Part shown: positions 6,738-14,515 of the stretch, one piece after another | Layout of the letters: the number at the start of each line of letters is the position of its first letter | Numbering within the stretch: the stretch's first letter is position 1 | Assembly (NCBI GenBank): GCA_900754955.1 | Contig: CAAEEV010000096.1 | Span: forward strand, 1-14,704 | DNA length: 14,704 nt | From: Eggerthellaceae bacterium | GTDB taxonomy: Bacteria; Actinomycetota; Coriobacteriia; Coriobacteriales; Eggerthellaceae | Direction: 5' to 3' | Translations under genes and position numbers: made by a program | Notes under the pieces: generated by a model | Seen by the model: the letters and a program-made list of their open reading frames with translations, nothing else | The model's database searches: none | What the model was told of the DNA's origin: nothing

Positions 6738-7369
6738 TCGAGCTGGTTCTGGCGGACGACCACGAGATCGTTCGCATGGGGTTCCGCATGATTCTCGAGC
6801 AGCAGATGGATTTCCGCGTGGTGGGGGAGGCGTCCGACCCGGACGCGGCATTCGATCTGACCGTGCGCAAAAGGCCCGACGTGCTCCTGACCGACGTCTC
6901 CATGGGAACCGAAAAGAGCGGTCTGCTTCTCGCCGAGCGCGTGAGCGGGGCCAACCTGCCCACGCATACCGTGGCGCTCACCATGCACGACGAGCAGGAG
7001 TACCTCTCTCAGGCCATGAAGGCGGGCGTGTGCGGCTACGTCCTCAAGAGCTCCTCCGATGCCGAGCTCGTGAAGGCCGTGCGCCGCGCGGCGGAGGGCG
7101 AGGCGTACATCTGCGACGCGATGATGGACGGGTTCGTGCGCAACGCGGTGAGCCATGTCGACCCCGCGGCCGAAGCACTCTCGCCGCGCGAGGCGGAGGT
7201 GGTGTCGATGGCGGTGCGCGGCTACTCCAACCAGGAGATCGCCCAGGCCCTTTCGCTCTCGGTGAAAACCGTCGAAAACCGCAAGGCGAAGATCATGGCG
7301 AAGCTCGGCCTGCACACGCGTCCCGAGCTTTTCGAATACGCGGTGCGCCACGGTTTGGTGAAGCTGTAG
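6734..7369 (+). CDS. NarL/FixJ-type response regulator
   Basis: A 211-aa response regulator and presumed phosphorylation partner of the kinase upstream. The receiver domain (about 1-120) has the acidic pair Asp8-Asp9, the phosphate-accepting Asp54 (LLTDVSM), Thr83 and Lys105, all canonical. A LuxR-type helix-turn-helix (about 146-205, LSPREAEVVSMAVRGYSNQEIAQALSLSVKTVENRKAKI) completes it. Length and layout are standard. GAGGAGGGGG just before the overlapping ATGA gives a strong ribosome binding site. It probably activates the molybdopterin oxidoreductase operon that starts 268 bases downstream, where no good -35 is visible, as expected for an activator-dependent promoter. Other targets cannot be excluded. 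Confidence 0.95.
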   Translation: MIELVLADDHEIVRMGFRMILEQQMDFRVVGEASDPDAAFDLTVRKRPDVLLTDVSMGTEKSGLLLAERVSGANLPTHTVALTMHDEQEYLSQAMKAGVCGYVLKSSSDAELVKAVRRAAEGEAYICDAMMDGFVRNAVSHVDPAAEALSPREAEVVSMAVRGYSNQEIAQALSLSVKTVENRKAKIMAKLGLHTRPELFEYAVRHGLVKL

Positions 7370-7385
7370 GCGCGCAGCAGCCGCC

Positions 7386-7431
7386 GCGTGTCGCACCGGC
7401 TTCGCGTCGCACACCCATTGCGTGTCGCACC
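7386..7431. repeat. Short tandem-like repeats after the response regulator
   Basis: GCGTGTCGCACC occurs exactly at 7386-7397 and 7420-7431, with the related GCGTCGCACAC between them at 7404-7414. The repeats begin 17 bases after the response regulator stop, in a region without an open frame of any character. CGCATGCGGC also occurs twice in the same gap (7482-7491 and 7561-7570). Function unknown. Confidence 0.4.
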
Positions 7432-7514
7432 AGCCTGCCGCCACGGTGCGCCTCTTGCGTTCCCCGCACCCGCCGCGCCTGCGCATGCGGCGTGCGCGCC
7501 CGTTCGTTCGCCGA

Positions 7515-7604
7515 ATGAGGGGCATTCCCCTCATGATCTTGGGGAGAAGCCCCCTTCTCCCGCATGCGGCCGCCCTGTCATGATGGGCGAAGGATCTTCG
7601 ATCC
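7515..7604 (+). promoter_or_regulatory. Hairpin cluster upstream of the molybdoenzyme operon
   Basis: Two perfect 8-bp stems with 4-base loops stand 7 bases apart: ATGAGGGG/CCCCTCAT (7515-7534, loop CATT) and GGGAGAAG/CTTCTCCC (7542-7561, loop CCCC). About 27 bases further on, CGAAG/CTTCG (7588-7600) and GGATC/GATCC (7592-7604) form mutually exclusive 5-bp stems. TCATGAT occurs at 7531-7537 and again at 7578-7584. No T-tract follows any stem. They could end the regulator transcript (Rho-assisted), act as a leader or attenuator, or be binding sites for a dimeric regulator. A weak -10-like TATACA lies at 7606-7611 with no matching -35. Confidence 0.5.
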
Positions 7605-7637
7605 GTATACAGGCACGAAGGAAGAGAAGAGGGGACC

Positions 7638-10235
7638 ATGGGACGCAACATCACGCGTCGCGCGTTCGCGAAGGCGGGCTCCGCGGCGGCTTTGGGTCTT
7701 GCGGGCGCCGGCGTCGTCGGCATCTCCTCGGGCGTGAGGGCGGCAAGCGCCCTCGCTGCGGAAACCCCGCCCGAGGGGAAATGGGTGCGCACGACCTGCG
7801 CGCCGAACTGCACGGGCTCGTGCGGCATGAAGGCGTTCGTGCAAGACGGCGAGATCAAGATGATCTCGCAGGCATCCGACTATCCTTACGAGCACTACAA
7901 CCCGCGCGGGTGCCTGAAGGGCATCTCCATCAACACGATGGTCCACGGGCCCGAGCGTCTGACGGCGCCGCTCGTGCGCAACGGGGAGACCGGCGAGCTG
8001 GAGGAGGCCGACTGGGACGCCGCGCTCGACGCCGCCGCGCAGAAGCTGCGCGAGATCGCCGATAAGTACGGGCCCGATTCGATCGGCGTCATCTGGCAGG
8101 TGCAGGGCACGGGGCACGTGCAGAAGGGCGCGCTCGTGCGCCTGACCAACATGATGGGGTGGTCGGCCATCGGCGGTTACGAGCTCAACGGCGACCTTCC
8201 CATGTTCTGGCCGGAGACCTTCGGCTGCCAGAGCGAGGAACTCGAGTCCTACGAGTGGGAGGATTCCCGCTACACCATGATCTTCGGATCGAACCCCATG
8301 GTCACGCGTCTTCCCGACGCCCATTTTCTCAACTACGCGCGCGAGGCGGGCGGCAAGGTGGTGTGCTTCGACCCCAACTACTCGGCCACTGCCGAGAAGG
8401 CGACCGAATGGGTGCGCATCAAGCCCGACACCGACGCCGCCTTCGCGCTGGCTGCTGCGAAGGTGATCGTCGACGAGGGGCTCTACGACGCGAGCTTCTG
8501 CAGGAACTTCACCGACCTTCCGCTGCTGATCGACGCCGATACGGGAAAGCGCCTGCTCGCCGACGACGTGGCGGGCCTGGCCGCCCTCGACGTTCCCGAG
8601 TACCGCCGCACCTACGTGGCGTGGGACGAAGCGTCCGGCAGCCCGTGCGCGGTCGACCCCGAGCATCTGGGCGGCACCGACGGATACGCGCTCGAAGGCT
8701 CCTTCGAGGTGCCGCTGAAAGACGGCGGCGTCGCTCGGGCGGAGACGGCGTTCACGTTGCTGCGCAGGAGCCTGGAGGCCTACAGCGCGGCTGCGGCGAG
8801 CGAGACGACCGGCGTTCCCGCCGACACCATCGAGCGCATCGCACGCGAGTGCGCCGTGGAGAAGCCCATGCACATCATCTTCGGCGGGTCGGCCATGCAG
8901 TGGCACCACGGCGATCTCAAGGGTCGCGCGTGCGCGCTGCTCGCCGCGCTCACCGGCAACATCGGCCAGCTCGGCGGCGGCATCTCGACCTACGTGGGTC
9001 AGTACAAGACGCGCTTCGACACGTCGTCGTGGTTCATCCCGCCGCGCCCCAAGCGCGCTTCGGCGCCGTTCCACTACGCGGTGAATGGGCGTACGGAAAC
9101 CATGAGCGCCACCTTCCCCGAGCACGGCTTCAAGGCGCTCGTGGTGGGGTGGGGCAACCCCTTCGAGCAGCACAACGTGGCGAACTGGCTGCGCTGCGCC
9201 AAGGAATCGGGCGAGCTCGAGTGCGTGATCTGCTTCGAGTTCCAGCATACGAAGACGGTGGACTACAGCGACGTGACCTTCGCCTGTGCGAGCTGGTACG
9301 AGAAGACCGAGCTGGTCATCACGCCGCTGCATCCGTGGGTGCAGGTCATGCAGCCGATGGTGGATCCGCCCGGCACGGCGCGTCCGGAGATCTGGATCTG
9401 CAAGGAGCTCGCCTGCCGCCTCGATCCCTCGGTTTCCGACATGTGGCCGCAGTTCGAGCCCGAGGAGTCCGAAGCGACGGCGGAGGACGTGCTGCGCATG
9501 CTGCTGGAAAACGGCGGCCCTACGATCGAGCACATCACGTTGGAGGATCTGAAGGAGGGTCCCTGCAAGCTGGCTCACACCAACCCCGGAGAGAAGAAGA
9601 TCCCCTTCTGGGAGCAGGTTCACGAGGGCGCGCCGTTCCCCACGGTTTCGCGTCCGAACGCGCTCGACGTCACGGCGAAGTTCGTCAAGTCGGGTCGCAT
9701 CGAGTTCTACAAGGACGAAGATCGCTTCTTGGAGCTCGGCGAGCAGCTGCCCTGCTACAAGCCCGCGTTCGAGGACACCGAATACGCCGTCGACCCCGAT
9801 GCGCGCGCGAAGTACCCCTTCGCCTATCTGACGCGCAACAGCCTGTTCCGCGTCCATTCGACCTACTCGAACAACCCCTTCATGCTCGAGCTGCAGAACG
9901 GCACCCCGAAGGTGTTCATGAATCCCGACGACGCGGCGGCGAAGGGGCTCTTCCAGGGCGATGTCGTGGAGGTGTTCAACAGCCGCGGCAAGGTGAACGG
10001 CGCGCTTGTGACCGACCCGGGCATGTACCCCGGCCAGGTGATCTTCGACATGGGCTGGTGGAGCCGCTACACCGGCGGCGAGAGCTATAACTCGCTCATC
10101 TTCCCCTGGATCAACCCCATCCACGAGATCTACTACACCTCGAGCGTGTGGTCGCCCAACATGGCGTGGAACGAATGCGTATGCGATGTGCGCCTGCTGG
10201 AAGCCGGCGGCGCGCGTGAGGAGGTGATCGCATGA
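7638..10235 (+). CDS. Molybdopterin oxidoreductase catalytic subunit, type II DMSO reductase family, Tat-exported
   Basis: An 865-aa bis-MGD enzyme, the catalytic subunit of an exported respiratory reductase or dehydrogenase. A Tat signal (TRRAFAK at 6-12, then a hydrophobic stretch, cleavage probably near ALA-AE at 38-42) sends the folded protein across the membrane. A [4Fe-4S] site follows: Cys54, Cys58, Cys62 and Cys92, in the CxxNCTGSCxxK and PRGC pattern of the NarG/EbdA group. Asp186 in NGDLP is the predicted molybdenum ligand, followed by the type II signature PETFG...ESYEW...SRYTMIFGSN and PDAHF. A pterin-binding C-terminal domain spans about 725-850. At 865 aa it is shorter than EbdA, DdhA or SerA (about 910-975) and much shorter than NarG. 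It overlaps the ferredoxin gene by four bases. The start is set by the Tat motif; GAGGGG is close to the ATG. The substrate cannot be told: nitrate, chlorate, selenate, sulfoxide or an organic compound are all possible in this family. Confidence 0.93.
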   Translation: MGRNITRRAFAKAGSAAALGLAGAGVVGISSGVRAASALAAETPPEGKWVRTTCAPNCTGSCGMKAFVQDGEIKMISQASDYPYEHYNPRGCLKGISINTMVHGPERLTAPLVRNGETGELEEADWDAALDAAAQKLREIADKYGPDSIGVIWQVQGTGHVQKGALVRLTNMMGWSAIGGYELNGDLPMFWPETFGCQSEELESYEWEDSRYTMIFGSNPMVTRLPDAHFLNYAREAGGKVVCFDPNYSATAEKATEWVRIKPDTDAAFALAAAKVIVDEGLYDASFCRNFTDLPLLIDADTGKRLLADDVAGLAALDVPEYRRTYVAWDEASGSPCAVDPEHLGGTDGYALEGSFEVPLKDGGVARAETAFTLLRRSLEAYSAAAASETTGVPADTIERIARECAVEKPMHIIFGGSAMQWHHGDLKGRACALLAALTGNIGQLGGGISTYVGQYKTRFDTSSWFIPPRPKRASAPFHYAVNGRTETMSATFPEHGFKALVVGWGNPFEQHNVANWLRCAKESGELECVICFEFQHTKTVDYSDVTFACASWYEKTELVITPLHPWVQVMQPMVDPPGTARPEIWICKELACRLDPSVSDMWPQFEPEESEATAEDVLRMLLENGGPTIEHITLEDLKEGPCKLAHTNPGEKKIPFWEQVHEGAPFPTVSRPNALDVTAKFVKSGRIEFYKDEDRFLELGEQLPCYKPAFEDTEYAVDPDARAKYPFAYLTRNSLFRVHSTYSNNPFMLELQNGTPKVFMNPDDAAAKGLFQGDVVEVFNSRGKVNGALVTDPGMYPGQVIFDMGWWSRYTGGESYNSLIFPWINPIHEIYYTSSVWSPNMAWNECVCDVRLLEAGGAREEVIA
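10219..10229 (+). promoter_or_regulatory. Very strong ribosome binding site for the ferredoxin subunit
   Basis: AGGAGGTGATC is an 11-base perfect complement to the usual 3' end of 16S rRNA. The AGGAGG core ends seven bases before the ATG at 10232 and lies within the last codons of the catalytic subunit gene. Together with the ATGA overlap it should give strong re-initiation on the second cistron. Confidence 0.8.
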
Positions 10236-10927
10236 GGTACGGCATGGTGGTTGACCTCGATCGCTGCATCGGCTGTCGTACGTGCGCGGTGATCTGCAAG
10301 GACCACCACGCTCAGCCCGAGGGCATCTGGTGGAACCGCGTGTTCGTGCCGGGCGCTCCGGAATACGGGACCTCGGCGCTCAACGAGGCGGGGCAGCCCC
10401 GCATGGAGTTCTACCCCGTAAGCTGCCAACACTGCGAGAACGCGCCGTGCGAGACGGTGTGCCCGACGGGCGCCACCTTCACCGACGAGGAGACGGGCGC
10501 GGTGCTCGTCGACTACGAGCAGTGCATCGGATGCCGCTACTGCATGACGGCCTGTCCGTACGGTGTGCGCCAGTTCAACTGGGGGGAGCCCGCCGCTCTC
10601 GAGGGAACCGGCGGACCGTACTCGTACGGATACCCGGCGGAATACCGCCTCGACGGGCGGCTGGTCTACACGCCGGTGCGTCCCGAGGGCGTGGTGGAGA
10701 AGTGCACGTTCTGCGCCCAGTACACCTCCCAGGGCATCGAGCCGGTGTGCTGCTCGGGATGCCCGGGCAACGCCCGCATCTTCGGCGATCTCGACGATCC
10801 CGACTCGGTCATCGCGCGTCATCTTTCGGAGGCGCGGAACAAAGGCGTGTTCCGCCTCGGCGAGGAGCACGGCACCCGCCCGCGGGTGATCTACCTGTCG
10901 TCGACGCACAGAACGGAGGGCGAATAG
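10232..10927 (+). CDS. Ferredoxin-type electron-transfer subunit, four [4Fe-4S] clusters (DmsB-like)
   Basis: A 231-aa electron-transfer subunit that passes electrons between the membrane anchor and the molybdenum subunit. Four cysteine sets are visible: Cys12/15/18/22, Cys65/68/73/77, Cys98/101/104/108 and Cys158/161/173/177, the last in a CxxC-x11-CxxxCP arrangement. All sixteen ligands are present. Nitrate-reductase-type subunits replace one cysteine by Trp to make a [3Fe-4S] cluster; this one does not, and at 231 aa it is DmsB-sized rather than NarH-sized. Cys174 is an extra cysteine beside a ligand. There is no signal peptide, as expected if it is exported with the Tat-bearing partner. 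It overlaps the upstream gene by four bases and ends three bases before the anchor gene. Confidence 0.95.
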   Translation: MRYGMVVDLDRCIGCRTCAVICKDHHAQPEGIWWNRVFVPGAPEYGTSALNEAGQPRMEFYPVSCQHCENAPCETVCPTGATFTDEETGAVLVDYEQCIGCRYCMTACPYGVRQFNWGEPAALEGTGGPYSYGYPAEYRLDGRLVYTPVRPEGVVEKCTFCAQYTSQGIEPVCCSGCPGNARIFGDLDDPDSVIARHLSEARNKGVFRLGEEHGTRPRVIYLSSTHRTEGE

Positions 10928-10930
10928 ATC

Positions 10931-12097
10931 ATGGAGGCATTGCGTTCAAAACGGCTGCTTGCGGCGGGCGTGCTCGGCGCGGTTCTGGCGGCGGCGGGTT
11001 TCGCCGCCTGGGTGCTTCAGCTCGCGCAGGGGCTCCTGGCAACCACGGCGATGAGCAACTCGTTCTGCTGGGGGCTCATGATTGGCGCGTTCGCCTTTCT
11101 CGTGGGCTTCGGCGCGGGCAGCCAGCTGGTCGCATCGTGCATCGTGCTCTCGGGAAAAGACGAACTTGCCCCGTACGCCTCGTTTGCCCAGGCGGCTGCC
11201 GTGGGCGGCGCCGCTGGCGCGGCGATCGCGGTCATCGTCGATCTGGGCTCGCCGCAGAACATTCTCTCGATGCTGCTTCATCCCAATCCCGCCTCGCCCC
11301 TCACGTGGGACATGATCGCGCTCACGGCGTTTCTCGCGGTGGCGCTCGTGTCGCTCGTCGCGCTTGCGCGCTCGTGGAGGAGCGTGCGTGTGTGGGCGCT
11401 TCTCGGCCTAGTCGCGGCGGTGGCTCTTCAGGTCGTCGAGGGCGTGCTCTTCGCCTTCTCGAGCGCCCGCGCGTGGTGGCACAGCTTCATCGTTCCCGTC
11501 GACTTCCTCGCGGTCGCGGCGGTATGCGGCCTTGCGCTCGTATTGGCGGTGAGCGCCTGGGGGAAACGCGGCGACGCTCTTGCGGCGGCGCGGCGCTTCG
11601 CCGGGCTGCTGGCGGGCGCCATCGCCGTTCATCTCGTGCTCGCGCTTGCCGAGATCGTCATGCTCGCCTTCGAGCGCACGCCAGCAAGCGGGCTTGTGCT
11701 CGAGGCGATCGGACGCTACGCGCCGCTGTACGCGGCTGAGATAGTCCTGCCGTTTCTTGCGGCGGTGGTGCTGGTGGTGAGCCGCAGGGAGGGCTCGTCC
11801 AAACTGCTCGTGGGCGCCGCCGTCCTGACGGCGGCGGGTATGTTCGCCCATCGCCTCATGCTGCTGTACCCTGCGTTTACGGCTGCCCCTCTGACGGTGT
11901 CGCTCTCGAACGAGGCGTCGGCGGCGTGGGCGTATCCCCAGTCGACGGGGCTCTACCTCGTCACGGGGGACGCATTCCAGCTTGCGCAGGGCTATGCTCC
12001 CTCGGCCGTCGAGTGGGCGAGCATCCTTTTGCCCGTGGGCTGCGCCGTGCTCGTGGCGGCGGTGCTCATCGCCGTCGCGCGCAAGCTGCGGGCGTAG
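10931..12097 (+). CDS. NrfD/PsrC-type membrane anchor subunit
   Basis: A 388-aa integral membrane protein with about ten predicted helices, probably exchanging electrons with menaquinone for the complex. Family cues are the second-helix region SFCWGLMIGAFAFLVGFGAGSQ, then DLGSPQNILSMLLHPNP followed by SPLTWDMIALTAFL, which matches the loop and helix pattern of NrfD/PsrC proteins. No histidine pattern for a NarI-type cytochrome b is evident, so electron transfer would be quinol to Fe-S directly. GGAGGG lies ten bases before the ATG and the gene follows the ferredoxin after three bases, so it is the third cistron of the operon. Family similarity is by pattern only and the exact subfamily is uncertain; a DmsC-like label is the main alternative. 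No TorD/NarJ-type maturation chaperone follows before the next gene. Confidence 0.85.
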   Translation: MEALRSKRLLAAGVLGAVLAAAGFAAWVLQLAQGLLATTAMSNSFCWGLMIGAFAFLVGFGAGSQLVASCIVLSGKDELAPYASFAQAAAVGGAAGAAIAVIVDLGSPQNILSMLLHPNPASPLTWDMIALTAFLAVALVSLVALARSWRSVRVWALLGLVAAVALQVVEGVLFAFSSARAWWHSFIVPVDFLAVAAVCGLALVLAVSAWGKRGDALAAARRFAGLLAGAIAVHLVLALAEIVMLAFERTPASGLVLEAIGRYAPLYAAEIVLPFLAAVVLVVSRREGSSKLLVGAAVLTAAGMFAHRLMLLYPAFTAAPLTVSLSNEASAAWAYPQSTGLYLVTGDAFQLAQGYAPSAVEWASILLPVGCAVLVAAVLIAVARKLRA

Positions 12098-12103
12098 GTC
12101 GCT

Positions 12104-12135
12104 GGGGACGCGGCGCATGATTGCACCACGTCCCC
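12104..12135 (+). terminator. Weak hairpin after the oxidoreductase operon
   Basis: GGGGACG (12104-12110) and CGTCCCC (12129-12135) pair, with further GG/CC and GC/GC pairs inside separated by single mismatches. The loop is about six bases when fully folded. It begins seven bases after the anchor stop. There is no T-tract, so it may be a Rho-dependent or processing structure rather than an intrinsic terminator. Confidence 0.35.
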
Positions 12136-12211
12136 GCGCGTGTCCACCAACGGCGAGAATCCCCCTGTCAGAGGGCGACTCGGCGTCATTTCAACATCGT
12201 CGTTTCCGTGG

Positions 12212-12276
12212 TCCACTCCCTGTAAAAGTTGCGTTAAACTAAATTCCGTCGGTCGGCGCGCACGCGTCGGTCGGCG
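12212..12276 (+). promoter_or_regulatory. Possible promoter and leader of the EF-G-like gene
   Basis: An AT-richer patch includes TCCACT (12212-12217) and TAAACT (12235-12240), 17 bases apart. A transcript from there would have a leader of about 120 bases. The leader contains CGTCGGTCGGCG exactly repeated at 12247-12258 and 12265-12276; CGACCG near 12340 could pair with either copy. The rest of the gap 12136-12369 shows nothing else recognisable. Confidence 0.35.
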
Positions 12277-12369
12277 GATTGTTGTTTTGCCTGTACGAAG
12301 GCTCGAGCGGAATCGCGCCTCACGGACTGGACGGGACGCGACCGCGCAAGACGAAAGTTGGTGGTCAAC

Positions 12370-14442
12370 ATGGCAGCTCCTGCTACCGAACATGTGCGCA
12401 ACGTGGTGCTTGTAGGACAAGATGGCGCCGGCAAGACTTCTCTCGCCGAGGCCATGCTCTACATCTCCGGCAAGACCCCGCGCATGGGCACGACGCATGA
12501 CGGGAAGTCCTACCTCGACTACGATCCCGAGGAGATCAAGCGCAAGTTCACCATCAGCACGTCCATCGCTCCCATTCCGTACAAGGACTACAAGATCAAC
12601 GTGCTCGACACGTCCGGCCACCCCGATTTCATCGGTGACACGCTGGCGACCATGCAGGCTGCTGAAATGGCGCTGTTCATGGTGGACGCCGTCGCCGGCC
12701 CACAGGTCATGACCACCAAGCTGTGGCGCGAGGCGGAGAACATGCGCTTGTCACGAGCCGTGTACATCAACCATATCGATCGCGAGAACGCGAACTTCGA
12801 CACCATCATGGCCACGCTGCATGCGCGCTTCGGCTCGCGTCTGGGTGCGGTCACCATCCCCATGGGCGTGGACGCCGACTTCAAGGGTGTCATCGACATC
12901 ATCCGCATGAAGGCGCGTTATTTCGACGAGGGCAGCTCGGCCGAGCGCGTCGAGGACATTCCCGAGGAGTACGCCGAGACCGCCCAGGCCGCGCGCGACA
13001 AGCTGTGCGATCTCGTGGCGGAAGCCGACGACGAGCTCATGATGAAGTACCTCGACGGCGAGGAGCAGCTCACCCAGGAGGAGCTCGAGAGCCTGCTCGA
13101 CAAGGCGATCGCTCAGGAGCTGTTCATTCCCGTGTTCGTGGGTTCCACCATCATCATGCAGGGCGTCCAGGGCCTCATGGAGGACATCTGCACGTACTTC
13201 CCGCATCCGCGTTCCCACGGCCGCTTCCAGCTCGCCGACGGCGTCACCGTGCCGATCGACGAGACGAAGCGCCCCTCGGCGTTCGTGTTCAAGACGGTGT
13301 CTGATCCGTTCGTCGGCCGCCTGAGCTTCCTCAAGGTGCTCACGGGCTATCTGGAGCCGGGCCTCGAGCTCATCAACGGCCGCACGGGCAAGAAGGAGCG
13401 CCTCGGCAAGCTCCAGGTGATGATGGGCAAGGAGACCACCGACGTGAAGAGCGCCAAGGCGGGCGACATCATTGTGGTTCCCAAGCTCGCTGAGACCCGC
13501 TCGGGCGATACGCTGTCGGTTGAAGGCGACATCGCCATCGAGCCGATGCCGCTGCCTGCGCCGCAGTATCCGGTGGCCATCGAAGCGGTGAACAAGAACG
13601 AGGAGGACAAGCTCGGCACCTTCCTCGCGCGTGCCGCTGAGGCCGATCCCACCATTCGCCTCACGCGCAACGAAGACACGCATCAGACGATCCTCACCGC
13701 CATGGGCGACACGCAGGTCGACATGCTGCTCGGCCACCTCAAGGAGCAGACGGGCGTCGAGGTGAAGCTCGTGCCGGTGCGCGTGCCCTACCGCGAGACG
13801 ATCCGCAAGACCGCCGAGGCTCAGGGTCGTCACAAGAAGCAGACGGGCGGCGCCGGCCAGTTCGGCGACTGCTGGCTGCGTCTCGAGCCCAACCCGGGCG
13901 CGGGCTACGAGTTCGTCGACGAGATCAAGGGCGGCGCCATTCCGAACGGTCTCATCCCCGCGGTCGACAAGGGCGTTCAGGAGGCGATGGCCGAGGGCTT
14001 CCTCGCCGGCTACCCGATGGTCGATATCAAGTGCGCCGTGTTCGACGGTTCGTATCACTCGGTCGACTCGAACGAGATGGCATTCAAGACGGCGGCGCGC
14101 ATCGGTTTCCGCGCGGCGTGCGAGAAGGCCGATCCCGTCATCCTCGAGCCGATGGCGAGCATGGACATCACGGTAGGCGAGGAGTACGCCGGCACCATCA
14201 TGGGCGACATCTCCACGCGCCGCGGTCGCATCATCGGCACCGACTCCAACGACGCCGGCGAGACGGTCATCATGGTGCGCGTGCCGTACGCCGAGGTCAT
14301 CACGTACACGAAGGACCTGCGCTCGCTCACGCGCGGTTCGGGTTCCTATACGCTCGAGATCGACGGCTACCAGGAGGCGCCGCGCGATGTGACGGCGAAG
14401 CTCGTGGAGGCGTACGAGGCAGCGCGCGCAGCGGGCAACTAA
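12370..14442 (+). CDS. EF-G-like GTPase (EF-G2 family)
   Basis: A 690-aa translation-factor GTPase with the complete EF-G domain order, resembling the EF-G2 or FusA2 paralogue rather than housekeeping EF-G. Seen: P-loop GQDGAGKT (16-23), DTSGHPDF (80-87) in place of DTPGHVDF, and NHID (134-137) in place of NKMD. RKFTISTS (58-65) stands where housekeeping EF-G has the RGITI switch. The domain IV/V part is complete (RKTAEAQGRHKKQTGGAGQFGDCW, then GSYTLEIDGYQEAP). Known EF-G2 proteins bind GTP, but their role in the cell is unclear. The ATG at 12370 is preferred because GGTGG lies five bases before it and homologues begin close to the P-loop. TTG at 12358 and GTG at 12361 are in-frame alternatives. 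A tetracycline-resistance-type ribosomal protection protein is less likely, given the P-loop and switch sequences. It has its own strong terminator. Confidence 0.9.
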   Translation: MAAPATEHVRNVVLVGQDGAGKTSLAEAMLYISGKTPRMGTTHDGKSYLDYDPEEIKRKFTISTSIAPIPYKDYKINVLDTSGHPDFIGDTLATMQAAEMALFMVDAVAGPQVMTTKLWREAENMRLSRAVYINHIDRENANFDTIMATLHARFGSRLGAVTIPMGVDADFKGVIDIIRMKARYFDEGSSAERVEDIPEEYAETAQAARDKLCDLVAEADDELMMKYLDGEEQLTQEELESLLDKAIAQELFIPVFVGSTIIMQGVQGLMEDICTYFPHPRSHGRFQLADGVTVPIDETKRPSAFVFKTVSDPFVGRLSFLKVLTGYLEPGLELINGRTGKKERLGKLQVMMGKETTDVKSAKAGDIIVVPKLAETRSGDTLSVEGDIAIEPMPLPAPQYPVAIEAVNKNEEDKLGTFLARAAEADPTIRLTRNEDTHQTILTAMGDTQVDMLLGHLKEQTGVEVKLVPVRVPYRETIRKTAEAQGRHKKQTGGAGQFGDCWLRLEPNPGAGYEFVDEIKGGAIPNGLIPAVDKGVQEAMAEGFLAGYPMVDIKCAVFDGSYHSVDSNEMAFKTAARIGFRAACEKADPVILEPMASMDITVGEEYAGTIMGDISTRRGRIIGTDSNDAGETVIMVRVPYAEVITYTKDLRSLTRGSGSYTLEIDGYQEAPRDVTAKLVEAYEAARAAGN

Positions 14443-14515
14443 CGGGGTCTGCTGCAGCGTGTTCTCCGTGCGTCGCGGGACGTGCTGAGGGCTGCTGATC
14501 GCGTTTTCGAAGGTC

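Noticed and set aside
7515..7561. Intrinsic terminator of the two-component operon
   Set aside because: The stems are perfect but no T-tract follows either, so I kept them as structures of unknown role.
7578..10124. 848-aa open frame antisense to the molybdoenzyme catalytic subunit
   Set aside because: It is the codon-bias shadow expected on the opposite strand of GC-rich coding DNA. It is His/Arg/Val-rich without domains, while the plus-strand frame has a complete family signature.
7638..10235. Catechol dehydroxylase (DadH-like) or type III DMSO/TMAO reductase identity
   Set aside because: The NGDLP aspartate motif and the CxxNCTGSC/PRGC patterns point to the type II group, and the NrfD-type anchor operon differs from the dehydroxylase layouts I know. 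This is from motif memory only.
12370..14442. Tetracycline-resistance ribosomal protection protein
   Set aside because: The P-loop and switch sequences and the overall pattern fit EF-G2-type proteins better, and no resistance-gene or mobile context is present.
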